From assembly GCA_963830485.1 (NCBI GenBank), contig CAWHNE010000001.1, forward strand, positions 62,001-126,000: DNA of 64,000 nucleotides. Reading direction: 5' to 3'. Source of the DNA: CAIWHR01 sp963830485 (lineage in GTDB: Bacteria; Pseudomonadota; Gammaproteobacteria; Burkholderiales; Casimicrobiaceae). Both the position numbers and the translations under genes were made by a program. Below the pieces are notes generated by a model. It searched no databases, was not told where the DNA came from, and was given only the letters and a program-made list of their open reading frames with translations. Shown here piece by piece: positions 24,644 to 33,168 of this stretch. The stretch's first letter is position 1, and the number at the start of each line of letters is the position of its first letter.

Positions 24644-25981
24644 CTAATCGTGCGGGGCTTCCTTGTCGCCGATTGCATGCTTGACGGCGGTCTCGGTTGC
24701 TCCAAGCGCCTCCTCCACGGCCTGGGCGTACGCGCGGAAGGCGCGTACGCGATTCAGCGCGCGGCGCTTTTCCGCCTTGGACGCGGTCCGCGCCAACTCA
24801 CGCGCCTGAGCACGAATGACCTCGATGGGCGGGGGATCCGGAAGTGTCAGCTTGACGTACACCTCGCCGCTCAGCAGCAGTGCAAGCGGATCGATCGTCC
24901 GCCATTCGGAAATGTCGAGCCACCACGCAAGCGGCATGATCGGATCTGGCCAGATCAAGGAAGTTACGGGAGGTAAGGATCGGGCCTGCAGCTTCACCCA
25001 GGGTCCCTTGGGGCTCGGGGGCGAGAGCTCCGATCGGTCGATCACGAACGCATCCCGAAATGCGATCGGCACGGGTGGTCCTTGCCACGGCGCGGTCCCC
25101 CGAGTGGCGTGAATGTGCAAATGCGGGCCGGTCGAATTACCCGAGTTACCTGCCAGCCCTAGGAAATCGCCAGCCTTCACGGCGGCGCCTTTTGCCAGAA
25201 AATCCTTGTTGAGACTTCCAGGCTGAAAGTGTGCGTATAGCACCATGTCCGGCCCGTGCTGGATGTAGAAGTGGTTTCCCTCGACCGGGTCGGGCGGCGA
25301 AAGGTCCGACGGCGGATTTGGATTCGTAGGCCGGTCGTTTGCCCAGGAGTCCACCGAGCCATCCGCCATCGCGTAGATCTTCTTGCCCCAGACACGGTAA
25401 TCCGTATTCGTGCTGTACGACCCTTGGGGTTTGAGGTCGGTCCAGGTGTCCTGGCCGTCGTAGGCTACGACGCCTAGGTCATACCCGAACAACTGAACAC
25501 CGGCGCCGGCCGGCGAATGCGCGGCGCTTTGACCCTGCCAGAACTCGCCGTCGCCGAGGTCTCCTGTTCGGGCAGGAAACAAGTACCCGCCGGTCGCAAA
25601 CGGATTTGCGTACGGATCCAACGACAGGGTGACGGTTACGGGGTCGCTGAACCCGTTGCACCAGACGCTGACCGTAAATGCCGGAGGCGTGGGATCGGGC
25701 AGGATCACGTTGTTTGCCGTGGCGAAGTTCCACAGTGCAGTGTCTCCAGTTGCGATCGCCAAGTTCACGGAAATGGTGATGGGATCGACCAGAGGAGGCG
25801 GAACGAATGAAAGCGCGACCGTGTTCACGACGACGCTCGTTCCTTGGTCATTCTTGATCCACACTCGGATTGAGAGCTGTGCAGTCTCATCACCGTGGGT
25901 GGTTCCGGCAGCGAGCGGTCCGTAGACCACTGCACTTGAGATGAACGGCTCTACGGTTACGTCTAGGTTTGCTGCGGGCAT
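24644..25981 (-). CDS. M23 (LytM-like) metallopeptidase-domain protein without signal peptide
   Basis: A 445-residue protein. Residues 1-130 look like beta-sandwich modules. About residues 150-300 form an M23 peptidase domain: a His followed by FGYDLGVV near 155-170, then HFYIQHGPDMVLYAHFQPGS, VKAGDFLGLAGNSG and GPHLHIHATRG with the metal-binding HxH. The C-terminal 130 residues are not recognised and end in an Ala/Arg-rich helix. M23 enzymes cut peptide cross-links of cell walls. The ATG at 25981 has ggaggaaat immediately upstream, and no signal peptide follows it, which is odd for a cell-wall enzyme. Confidence 0.75.
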   Translation of the reverse strand: MPAANLDVTVEPFISSAVVYGPLAAGTTHGDETAQLSIRVWIKNDQGTSVVVNTVALSFVPPPLVDPITISVNLAIATGDTALWNFATANNVILPDPTPPAFTVSVWCNGFSDPVTVTLSLDPYANPFATGGYLFPARTGDLGDGEFWQGQSAAHSPAGAGVQLFGYDLGVVAYDGQDTWTDLKPQGSYSTNTDYRVWGKKIYAMADGSVDSWANDRPTNPNPPSDLSPPDPVEGNHFYIQHGPDMVLYAHFQPGSLNKDFLAKGAAVKAGDFLGLAGNSGNSTGPHLHIHATRGTAPWQGPPVPIAFRDAFVIDRSELSPPSPKGPWVKLQARSLPPVTSLIWPDPIMPLAWWLDISEWRTIDPLALLLSGEVYVKLTLPDPPPIEVIRAQARELARTASKAEKRRALNRVRAFRAYAQAVEEALGATETAVKHAIGDKEAPHD

Positions 25982-26537
25982 ATTTCCTCCTGCAACGCGG
26001 GAAGGCAATGTGGCAGGTGCGGTCAGCTTCCAAGGACGCAATCAGCTCCCCAGCGACCTACAAGTTGTTCGCCCGAATGCGCCGTGACGAGCTTCACGCT
26101 ACCTACCCCTGATGATTCGCTCAACGCGAATATTGAGCAACCATTACAGCGTTGTTGGTAACAACCCGAAATCATCGCAGCATGCCAGCGGTACTCAACG
26201 GAAACGTTGCGACCCTCGACGAAGCCTGTTTCGCCCAAGCCCTGCCGGAACTCGGCCACGAGGCCCGCGAGCGGGCCCGGTGAGGCACCGCTGAGGTAAC
26301 CGATCGCCGGCACTGTCGGCGATTGCACGCGGGCAGCAAAGGACCACGCGATTGCGGAGCCGAAGAGTGCGAGTACATCGCGTCATCTCATTGGAGCAGC
26401 TCGCGCGTAGCCTCGGGAGATAACGATTCGTAATCCGTTGCGCCTTCGGTTGCTTTCGCAGGCTTGTGCGCGTAGCATTTTCGTTCCGCCACAGCTATCT
26501 CGGTGACGGTTGTTATCGCGGTCGCGGGGACAGACCG
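25982..26537. other. Intergenic stretch with an ABC binding-protein remnant
   Basis: It holds the minus-strand gene remnant at 26175-26372 and the promoters of the two flanking genes. Nothing else is supported. Confidence 0.5.
26175..26372 (-). pseudogene. N-terminal remnant of an ABC_sub_bind (DUF534-type) solute-binding protein
   Basis: The minus strand reads as the start of an ABC-type binding protein: a signal-like ALFGSAIAWSFAARVQSP, then VPAIGYLSGASPGPLAGLVA, EFRQGLGETGFVEG and NVSVEYRWHAA. After this the similarity stops. An intact member has about 320 residues, so less than a quarter remains. There is no good start codon. The fragment overlaps no real gene and marks past deletion or insertion in this region. 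Confidence 0.7.
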
Positions 26538-28256
26538 ATGCAGATTGCTCGCATTGTTGGCGGAAATGCGCTGAGCGCGAAGTTGCTCAACCTCGTTGTC
26601 CTCGTCATCACGGCGGCAGCGGCCGGGTCGGTTATCGCGTACGAGCCGCCATCCGTGAGCGAGTTGCGGGACCTTCTGGCAAGGAGACAGGCTGCCATCG
26701 CCCTGGACCCGCCGAGCGGCAAGGCCGCCATTCCAACAGAGGGACGCGACCCGCAGTCGAACGCGACTATGCTCTACGCGCTGGTCGTCGGCCTGAATGA
26801 GTTGGCCGATTCGTCTGGCTTCAAACCGTCCGAGCTTCGCCATATCGTAAGGGGGCGCGACGCGGCGACGCGCGCGCTCCAGAGTTACGGCGTTACGCCC
26901 GACCTCGAACCGGTTTTCGACGCGCTGTCAGAGGCAGGACGGAGCCTGGGAGCCGCAGCGCCTCCAAACCACCCGAAGCACGACAGCGTACAACGCATCT
27001 CCGAGGGCCTGGCAAAGGTCGCCAAAGGAATGGCGCTTGACGTGACGGACCTGGCAGTGGCCGCGGGTGTGCGGCCACAGCTTATGAACGTCATCCGGGC
27101 CCACCTTGTCGCGGCGGAACGGAGCTTCCAGGCGAAACACTACGCCGTCGCCATCGGCCAATTCGGCGGAGCCGAGAAGGCTGCGGCCGGCGGAATTACC
27201 TTTGACATCGGACTCTTCGAGCAGAACATCCTGGACGCGTTGGAAGGACAGACGGTCGGCAACGCCTACGCGATCGTGCGGAACGGCATGCTCCACAGCT
27301 CCGGCGCCGACGGGGACGCGCGTACGGGGGCCGACGACCAGGCGGACCAGTCCGCGACGAAGGAAATGTACATCGCCAGCATGACCAAGACGATAAGCGC
27401 TCTCGCGCTGCTGATAGCGCTCGACGAGGCTGGCATCTCGGTCGATGCCGGCATTTCGCCTTACCTTCCGCCGGACTGGGACCAGGGATCAAACGTCGAG
27501 GACATCACATTTCGTTACCTCCTAACGCACCGGACCGGCTTGAACGAATCTGGCAACCAAACCCTGGCCGAGCTCCAGCAGGCGATCGCCAACGGGACTG
27601 GCGGCTTGCTCGCGTTCAGCAACGCCCAGTACACCAACACGAACTTCAGCCTCCTGCGCATCCTCATCCCGCGAGTAGCGCTCGGCGCGGAGGTCATCGA
27701 CATCTATACAAGCATTCTTCCGGCGGACCAGGTATACGCCGAACTCTACGCCGACTACGTCGCGGCGAACGTCTTGATCCCGGCAGGGATCAATGCTCCG
27801 TTCTGCGCGCCACGACAAGCCTCTGACGTGAGAACGCTTTACTATCTGTTTGGCGCCCCGGCTACTGACCACGGCTTGAACCTTGGTGATTGGGGTCTTT
27901 CTTGCGGCGCGACGGGCTACTACCTGACGGCAGTGGAGCTCGCCTCCCTGCTGGCTCACTTGCGCTATACCGAGGACATAGTCAGCGACGAGACCAAGGA
28001 CCTGATGAACGACGGCTCGCTTGGCTGGTTGAACCCCGTCGTGTTTAGCGCGTACGTGCAGGGCGTTTTTGGCATCTATCGGGCCCACGGGGGCGATAGC
28101 GCGGCGAGCGTCGTGCAGGGAATGTCCGGCTGCATGATGAACTTCCACATCGTGGTGGAAGCAGTGGTTCTTATTAACTCGCGTGGGGGCAATATCGGCG
28201 GCCACGCCTGCACCGTCTTGCGGGACGCCTTCGATAACGCCTGGGTAACGAATTAG
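26538..28256 (+). CDS. Serine hydrolase of the class C beta-lactamase fold with long N-terminal extension
   Basis: A 572-residue exported protein. A hydrophobic stretch at about residues 15-35 (LLNLVVLVITAAAAGSVIAY) acts as signal or anchor. Residues 40-240 are helical and not recognised. The C-terminal half is a beta-lactamase/DD-peptidase-like domain, with the SxxK motif in IASMTKTISALALLIA (Ser near residue 281), then YLLTHRTGLNESGN and a YTN triad near residue 365. Such enzymes act as esterases, peptidases or lactamases. A KTG-like third motif is not clear. The start at 26538 is chosen so the signal lies near the N-terminus; the ribosome site is weak. Confidence 0.8.
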   Translation: MQIARIVGGNALSAKLLNLVVLVITAAAAGSVIAYEPPSVSELRDLLARRQAAIALDPPSGKAAIPTEGRDPQSNATMLYALVVGLNELADSSGFKPSELRHIVRGRDAATRALQSYGVTPDLEPVFDALSEAGRSLGAAAPPNHPKHDSVQRISEGLAKVAKGMALDVTDLAVAAGVRPQLMNVIRAHLVAAERSFQAKHYAVAIGQFGGAEKAAAGGITFDIGLFEQNILDALEGQTVGNAYAIVRNGMLHSSGADGDARTGADDQADQSATKEMYIASMTKTISALALLIALDEAGISVDAGISPYLPPDWDQGSNVEDITFRYLLTHRTGLNESGNQTLAELQQAIANGTGGLLAFSNAQYTNTNFSLLRILIPRVALGAEVIDIYTSILPADQVYAELYADYVAANVLIPAGINAPFCAPRQASDVRTLYYLFGAPATDHGLNLGDWGLSCGATGYYLTAVELASLLAHLRYTEDIVSDETKDLMNDGSLGWLNPVVFSAYVQGVFGIYRAHGGDSAASVVQGMSGCMMNFHIVVEAVVLINSRGGNIGGHACTVLRDAFDNAWVTN

Positions 28257-28412
28257 GACATTCGCGAAACGTGAACGCCGGAGATAGAGCTTTTGTCAGA
28301 GCTGGTGTACGCGAGCTGATCAGGCGCCGGCCCTGGTGCGTTGATTCTTCATTCTGACGCGCGTTCCCAATTTCCCGTTGATTTGCAAATTGCCAGGATT
28401 GGCAAAATCCGC

Positions 28413-28455
28413 CTCATAACCTTAAGGTCGAAGGTTCAATCCTTCCCCCGCAACC
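28413..28455 (+). repeat. tRNA-fMet 3'-half remnant 5
   Basis: It runs from ctcataac (anticodon loop) to gcaacca, with an intact CCA end. The T-loop has lost one base (ttcaat for ttcaaat) and the anticodon stem is altered, so it could not be a working tRNA. Confidence 0.75.
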
Positions 28456-28463
28456 AAACATGA

Positions 28464-28500
28464 CAGAAGCCGTCGGATGCCCTCCGGCGGCTTCTGCCCT
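28464..28500 (+). terminator. Strong Rho-independent terminator after remnant 5
   Basis: A perfect 14-bp stem (cagaagccgtcgga / tccggcggcttctg) with a 5-nt loop, followed by ccctttt. It probably once ended the tRNA transcript. Confidence 0.75.
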
Positions 28501-28618
28501 TTTGGGGCTTCCCTTGGCAACCACGAGTTCGAACGATCAGCGTTTGGGACGCGCGCCTCGAGGTAGTCACTCGTTTTCGCCAGCCGGACGCGGTGGAAGC
28601 GTTCGTGCAGAAGCCTTC

Positions 28619-29533
28619 TCACCAACCCACTTCCCACGAAGGGGTGGGCCCGAACCGCTCCGCAAGAAAATCGATCAGCGCGCGCACGCGCGATGAGATT
28701 GTGCGGTTGGGTAGGTAAACCAGGTAGATGGCGCTCTCCGGCACAACCTGAAACTGGCGAAACAGCGGTACCAGTTCCCCTTGCCGCAAGGCGTCCCCCA
28801 CCATATAGACGGGCAGGATGCCGATTCCCAGGCCGGCGGCGACAGCCGCGCGCACGACGTCCATTTCATCGGATTCAAACAGACCGGCGACTCGCACTGA
28901 ATATTTCCGCCTGTCCCGCCGCAGCGTCCAGACCCCCTTGGGCGCAAGCGCCGGAAACAGCACGCACTGATGCTTGCAGAGGTCCTCGATCCGACGCGGC
29001 GTCCCGTGCCGCTCGAGGTACGCCGGTGAGGCACATATCACGGCCCGGTTGACGGCGAGTTTTCGCGCCACCAGATTCGGGGCCGGATCAAACGACACAC
29101 GGATGCCCAGGTCGAATCCCTCATCGCCCAGGTCGAGCGCGCGGTTGCTGCAGTAGAGGCTCACCCGGATTTTCGGATACTTTCGATAGAACTCGGTGAG
29201 CGCGGGCAACACATGCCGTACCGCAAACGCCGGGACAGCCGTCACTCTCACCAGGCCCGCCGGTTCGGTTTGGGTTCGGGTCAACCGCTGCTCGGCCAGT
29301 TCGGCTTCCTGCACGATCCTGGCGCAATGTTCGTAGAAAAGGGCGCCGGCCTCGGTCAGGCTGAGCTTGCGGGTCGAACGGTTCAGCAGCTTCACCGAAA
29401 GCGAGCGCTCCAGCGCGCTCACGTGCCGGCTCGCCAGTGACTTTGACATGCCGAGCTTGTCCGCGGCGGCGGAGAAGCTCTTCGCTTCCACGACCTGCGC
29501 GAACACGCGCATCCCGTTCAGCCGGTCCTTCAT
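28619..29533 (-). CDS. LysR-family transcriptional regulator
   Basis: A 304-residue regulator. The helix-turn-helix is at about residues 5-62 (MRVFAQVVEAKSFSAAADKL, then SKSLASRHVSALE). The effector-binding domain starts near residue 90 with VRVTAVPAFAVRHVLPAL. It belongs to the CrgA/AaeR-like group that often represses a divergent gene. Here the divergent gene is a cupin, 133 bp away, with a 9-bp inverted repeat between them. The effector is unknown. Confidence 0.93.
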   Translation of the reverse strand: MKDRLNGMRVFAQVVEAKSFSAAADKLGMSKSLASRHVSALERSLSVKLLNRSTRKLSLTEAGALFYEHCARIVQEAELAEQRLTRTQTEPAGLVRVTAVPAFAVRHVLPALTEFYRKYPKIRVSLYCSNRALDLGDEGFDLGIRVSFDPAPNLVARKLAVNRAVICASPAYLERHGTPRRIEDLCKHQCVLFPALAPKGVWTLRRDRRKYSVRVAGLFESDEMDVVRAAVAAGLGIGILPVYMVGDALRQGELVPLFRQFQVVPESAIYLVYLPNRTISSRVRALIDFLAERFGPTPSWEVGW

Positions 29534-29553
29534 TAGTCATCTATTTGCAACAA

Positions 29554-29594
29554 TGGATTGCAGTAAACACTATTTATTATGATTTTGCAATCCA
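29554..29594. promoter_or_regulatory. Inverted repeat in the LysR/cupin intergenic region
   Basis: tggattgca (29554-29562) and tgcaatcca (29586-29594) are exact reverse complements around a 23-bp AT-rich centre. This is a likely LysR binding region that overlaps both promoters. Confidence 0.5.
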
Positions 29595-29666
29595 CTAGAT
29601 TGTCGTTGCATGCGCAGAACGAACCCTCGGGCCAGTCGCCCGACCCCTATCGAACCGGAGATCGTC

Positions 29667-30224
29667 ATGAGTCGTCAGATCGTCAAAGTAGGACAAATCG
29701 AAGTTCGCTATCTGGTGGATGGCGCGCAGACGGGCGGGTTGGGGCTGTTCGAAATGAAGGTTCCGGCCGGTGCGCACGTGCCCCCGCCACACAGCCATTC
29801 CGACAACGAAGAGTGCGTTTACGTGCTGGAGGGCGTGCTCAGATACTCGGTCGATGATGAAACTCGCGACTTGAAGCCTGGCGAATGGATGTCGACGCCG
29901 CGAGGTTCCGTGCACCATTTCAGCAATCCCGGCTCCGAGACCGCGCGCACGCTCGTGATGCTTACGCCGGACATCGGCGAGCAGTTCTTTCGCGACGTGG
30001 GGGCACTGGCCAGCGCGGGTGGACCGCCAGAGCGGGCGAAACTCATGGCAGTCATGACGCGATACGGGTTGGTGCCCGCCGCGCCGCCGGCCCCGCCGCA
30101 TCACCGGCCGCAGCCAGAACGCTCCAGCAGGTTTCAGGCGCCGAATCAGGACACCAAAAGGCTGATGGAGGGCCCGGGGCGAACACTAAACCATCGCCTT
30201 TCACCCCGCGAGACGCAGCGATGA
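29667..30224 (+). CDS. Cupin-domain protein
   Basis: A 185-residue protein with a single cupin barrel over about residues 20-120. The metal-binding motif 1 is PPPHSHSDNEECVYVLEGVL (His, His, Glu) and motif 2 is PRGSVHHFSNPG. The C-terminal 45 residues are Pro/Arg-rich and probably disordered. Many such proteins bind or modify small molecules, and the reaction cannot be given. The ATG at 29667 has a ccggag site 7 nt upstream. Its last codons overlap the start of the acetyltransferase gene (ATGA), so the two are co-translated. Confidence 0.85.
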   Translation: MSRQIVKVGQIEVRYLVDGAQTGGLGLFEMKVPAGAHVPPPHSHSDNEECVYVLEGVLRYSVDDETRDLKPGEWMSTPRGSVHHFSNPGSETARTLVMLTPDIGEQFFRDVGALASAGGPPERAKLMAVMTRYGLVPAAPPAPPHHRPQPERSSRFQAPNQDTKRLMEGPGRTLNHRLSPRETQR

Positions 30225-30886
30225 CCTCCCTTCTGATCCCTGCGATCCACCGGTTCGTGACCTGGAAGCCTGCCGACCTCGCGCCTGTCGCGCTGCGGCA
30301 GATCCGGCCCGACGGCGCTGCGGCGCTGCCGACCTTCGTCCGCGCCCTGTCGCCGGCGTCGCGCTGGCTGCGATTCCACGGTGCGTTGAACGAGCTGTCC
30401 AAAACCACGCTGCAGGCAATGACCTGCGCGGATCAGCGCGGCCACGTCGCCTTCGTGCTCACGGTCAACGAGCACGGCACGGAGCGGATCGTCGGCGAAG
30501 CCTGCTATGCCGTGTCGAGCGGCGGGGAGACGGCCGAGTTCGGCATCGCGGTGGCCGACGTGTTCCGGGGCCATGGTCTGGCGGAGCGGCTGGTCGCAGC
30601 GCTGATCGACAAGGCTCGCGCCGCTGGACTGCGCTGGCTGGTCGGGGAGGTGCTGGCCGGCAACGCGCGCATGCTGTCATTCATGCGCCGCTGCGGCTTT
30701 GCCGCGACCACGCGTGGCGGCCTGGAGCCCGGCCTGGTTCGCGTGGAGCGCAGCGTCGACTGGCCGCTACCCGTGGCGCGGGCGGCCGGATCCTTGACGG
30801 GTGTCGCACGCCGCTGGGTCCACCGTCTGCTGGCTGCATTGTTGCCTTCGCCGCGCGACGCCGGGTCGGTCTTCCAGCCGTTCTGA
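30221..30886 (+). CDS. GNAT-family N-acetyltransferase
   Basis: A 221-residue protein with a GNAT acetyl-CoA-binding core at about residues 85-165 (VGEACYAV, AEFGIAVADVFRGHGLAERL, NARMLSFMRRCGF). The N-terminal part resembles the acetyltransferase domains fused to acyl-CoA synthetase-like proteins (LRQIRPDGAAALPTFVRALS, SRWLRFHG). It would acetylate a protein lysine or a small amine. The start overlaps the stop of the cupin gene by four bases. The C-terminal 50 residues are basic and unrecognised. Confidence 0.85.
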   Translation: MTSLLIPAIHRFVTWKPADLAPVALRQIRPDGAAALPTFVRALSPASRWLRFHGALNELSKTTLQAMTCADQRGHVAFVLTVNEHGTERIVGEACYAVSSGGETAEFGIAVADVFRGHGLAERLVAALIDKARAAGLRWLVGEVLAGNARMLSFMRRCGFAATTRGGLEPGLVRVERSVDWPLPVARAAGSLTGVARRWVHRLLAALLPSPRDAGSVFQPF

Positions 30887-31074
30887 TGCTGGGCCGATTC
30901 TCGGCATACGGTCAATGCGCGTCGTCAAGCGCGAGGTCCGCAGCCCGCGTTGGCGACGCTCGCTTTGTCGGTTAGACCACCCTGGCCGCCGACCGCGTAG
31001 GGGCGAGCGCGCCGCGCCGATCGATTACCGCTTTGGTGCTGGCGCCCTGCAAGCGATGCTTAGCGGAAGAATCT

Positions 31075-32232
31075 TCACTGAACATTAGACCGCGATAGCC
31101 CATGAGCTGGCGCGGTGGAGTACTTCGCCCACTCCGCGTGGTCTTTGCGAGTGCAGGCGGCCATACGTTCGGTCGCTGTGGGAAACCACCGTTCGTCGTG
31201 ATCCAGCCTGTTCAACAGCTTTTCCAGGGCGTCCCGATTGCGGCTGCCGAGATGGATGTTGGCGGTCTCCTGCCCCATCAGGCGCAGCAGAGCGGGCGCT
31301 AGCGCCAGCCGCTTGTCGCGTTCGTTCTCGGGCATCTCGATTTTCGCGACGTCCGGCGCGAGCTGGCGGACCAGCCACTCGTCATGCACCTGAAAGTGCG
31401 GGTCGGGAACACGGATCGCGTGCTGGAGCAGTGTCGCTGTCTGCGAGCGCATGTGATCCTGCCCCGCACACCAATACAGGGCGGAGGGCACGAGCGCCTT
31501 GGCCTCGCGTGCGTCGCGCACGCCGTTCTTCCGCTTCTCCACGGCCGTGAAGCGCCGCCGGCCGAGACTGCCTAGGCCGCCCGGCGACTTCTGCTCAAGG
31601 AACACCATGTTTGCGCCGCGTCGAAACGAGGCGCGGAACATGTCCTCGAGCCCTTTGGGAAGCTCGTCAGCGTCAATCTTGGGGTTGTCGCTCGGGTCGA
31701 GTTTCGTTTTCCAAAAAGTCTTTGGGTCTTCCTGTGTGCCCCTTGTCAGCTTGATCAGTGCCTTGTGTCGGCCGTCGGAGAGCAGGATCGCCTTCCCCTC
31801 GGCACGGAGTCCCGCTCGGTACCCTTCGAGCAGCAGTGCGCACACCCGGTTCGCCGGCACCTCGAACTTCGCCGCCTCCGCCGCCAGTAAGACGCTGGTG
31901 GCAAGCCGCACGAGATCGCTCGTAAACGGGAGCTCGCAGGCTTCGTCGAAGTCGTTGATCCCCCAGACCAGCCTTTTTCGCGAGTCCCGCCAGACACCGA
32001 AGTTCTCCACATGCAGATCGCCGACCGCAAGCAGGACGTCCTCGTCTCGCTCGGCAAGCCGTGGGCAAACCTTCGGCCACTGCTCAACCCAGCGATAGAA
32101 TGTCGCGCGCAGAAACGGGGACGCACCCTTACCCATCTTGCGGTGCTTCTTCTTGAGCAGCCGGCTGGAGACATCCGTCCTCGCTTGCATCCACGCCTCG
32201 AAGGCGCGCGTCGATTCGAAGATGCTGCGCAT
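31075..32232 (-). CDS. DUF2252-family protein
   Basis: A 385-residue cytosolic protein of the DUF2252 family, which has a kinase-like (aminoglycoside-phosphotransferase-like) fold. The GDLHVENFG motif at residues 71-79 is the counterpart of a catalytic loop, and INDFDEACELPF follows like the metal-binding Asp motif. The family function is not established. The frame stays open upstream to 32694, but that part lies over the next gene; the ATG at 32232 matches the family N-terminus. No partner gene is evident. Confidence 0.82.
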   Translation of the reverse strand: MRSIFESTRAFEAWMQARTDVSSRLLKKKHRKMGKGASPFLRATFYRWVEQWPKVCPRLAERDEDVLLAVGDLHVENFGVWRDSRKRLVWGINDFDEACELPFTSDLVRLATSVLLAAEAAKFEVPANRVCALLLEGYRAGLRAEGKAILLSDGRHKALIKLTRGTQEDPKTFWKTKLDPSDNPKIDADELPKGLEDMFRASFRRGANMVFLEQKSPGGLGSLGRRRFTAVEKRKNGVRDAREAKALVPSALYWCAGQDHMRSQTATLLQHAIRVPDPHFQVHDEWLVRQLAPDVAKIEMPENERDKRLALAPALLRLMGQETANIHLGSRNRDALEKLLNRLDHDERWFPTATERMAACTRKDHAEWAKYSTAPAHGLSRSNVQ

Positions 32233-32365
32233 GTCGGTCCAAGTCCTTTGCCTGGTTCGTCGGGTGCGCCGTGCTGCCGCCTCCCTCACTGCGCGGCGAC
32301 AATAAGGTCCGCCGCATATGGCGGATGCCATCGAGGTGGGCGGAAAGGGAGTTGTTCCCGTCGCG

Positions 32366-32734
32366 CTACACCAGATGGCCGGAAACGCTGAACCGGAACG
32401 TGGCCGTGCCGGTCGCAGTGTCGCGGTCGGCGCGGAGGGTGACGTTGGTGCCGGGGTCAGCGTAGATGTGCGCCGGGCCGCTGACCCAGAAGTAGTCCTG
32501 CCCGCCGAAGGCGCCCGCTGCATTGGTGCCCAAGTAGTGTCGCACCTGAACACCGCCAGCCGTCGTGATGATTCCGAAGAGGGCCTTCTGCCCATGGGGC
32601 ATGAACGCCTCGCCGGACACGTAGTCGATGACAAGGCATTTCCCCGTCGGCACCTGAAAGGATCCATTCTCCCCGCCAAAATTGACAGGCACAAGGATCT
32701 CCACGTGTTTCTGGAACGCGCCCTTGCAGCTCAT
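32366..32734 (-). CDS. Hypothetical beta-rich protein
   Basis: A 122-residue protein preceded by a strong ribosome site (aaggagag). There is no signal peptide or membrane segment. The pattern of alternating hydrophobic residues (VEILVPVNFG, CLVIDYVSG, NVTLRADRDTATGTATFRFS) suggests an all-beta fold. I do not recognise the family. It lies upstream of the DUF2252 gene on the same strand with a 133-bp gap and could be on the same transcript. Confidence 0.65.
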   Translation of the reverse strand: MSCKGAFQKHVEILVPVNFGGENGSFQVPTGKCLVIDYVSGEAFMPHGQKALFGIITTAGGVQVRHYLGTNAAGAFGGQDYFWVSGPAHIYADPGTNVTLRADRDTATGTATFRFSVSGHLV

Positions 32735-33168
32735 GATTCTCTCCTTCCTTCATTTCGGCGATGACGACGAACCGAATTTCGTTCCCCCATGACCAATCGC
32801 TTCAAGCGCTTGGGCTAGCCGGCACGTCGCGCGTTGGCGCTATCGCCTCGTCGCGGTTGGCCCCGCGCGCGCGGTGAGGGGGGTAGCGTGCATTGCAATG
32901 TTGATTCTCGCGTACGCGCGACGCAAGCGGAATATTCGCGATCGGCGCGGCATAGCAAACGCTGCCAGTCAGTCGTGGACGGATTTCGTCTAGGACGGGC
33001 GGTAGCCCGGTCATGACGAGTCGTCCGACCTCTTGGGCAACTCGCCTGCGCATCGGCGTGGTCGCGCTCATTCACTGGAGATGCCTTTCGCTGACCGTGC
33101 ATGACAGTGTGCACACGCGCTGGCACAATGCCGCGTCGCCGCTTGCCGGCACCCCAGGGAGAACTGTC
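32735..33168. other. Intergenic stretch before the first beta-helix gene
   Basis: Overlapping frames on both strands but none with a ribosome site or family. It must hold two divergent promoters. Confidence 0.4.

Larger units (their letters stand above)
28257..28618. other. Intergenic stretch with the right-most tRNA-fMet remnant
   Basis: No gene. It holds remnant 5 (28413-28455) and its hairpin, which marks the right end of the accessory region. Confidence 0.55.

Noticed and set aside
28422..28637. Minus-strand frame ending in VAGEGLNLRP
   Set aside because: The same artefact over tRNA remnant 5.
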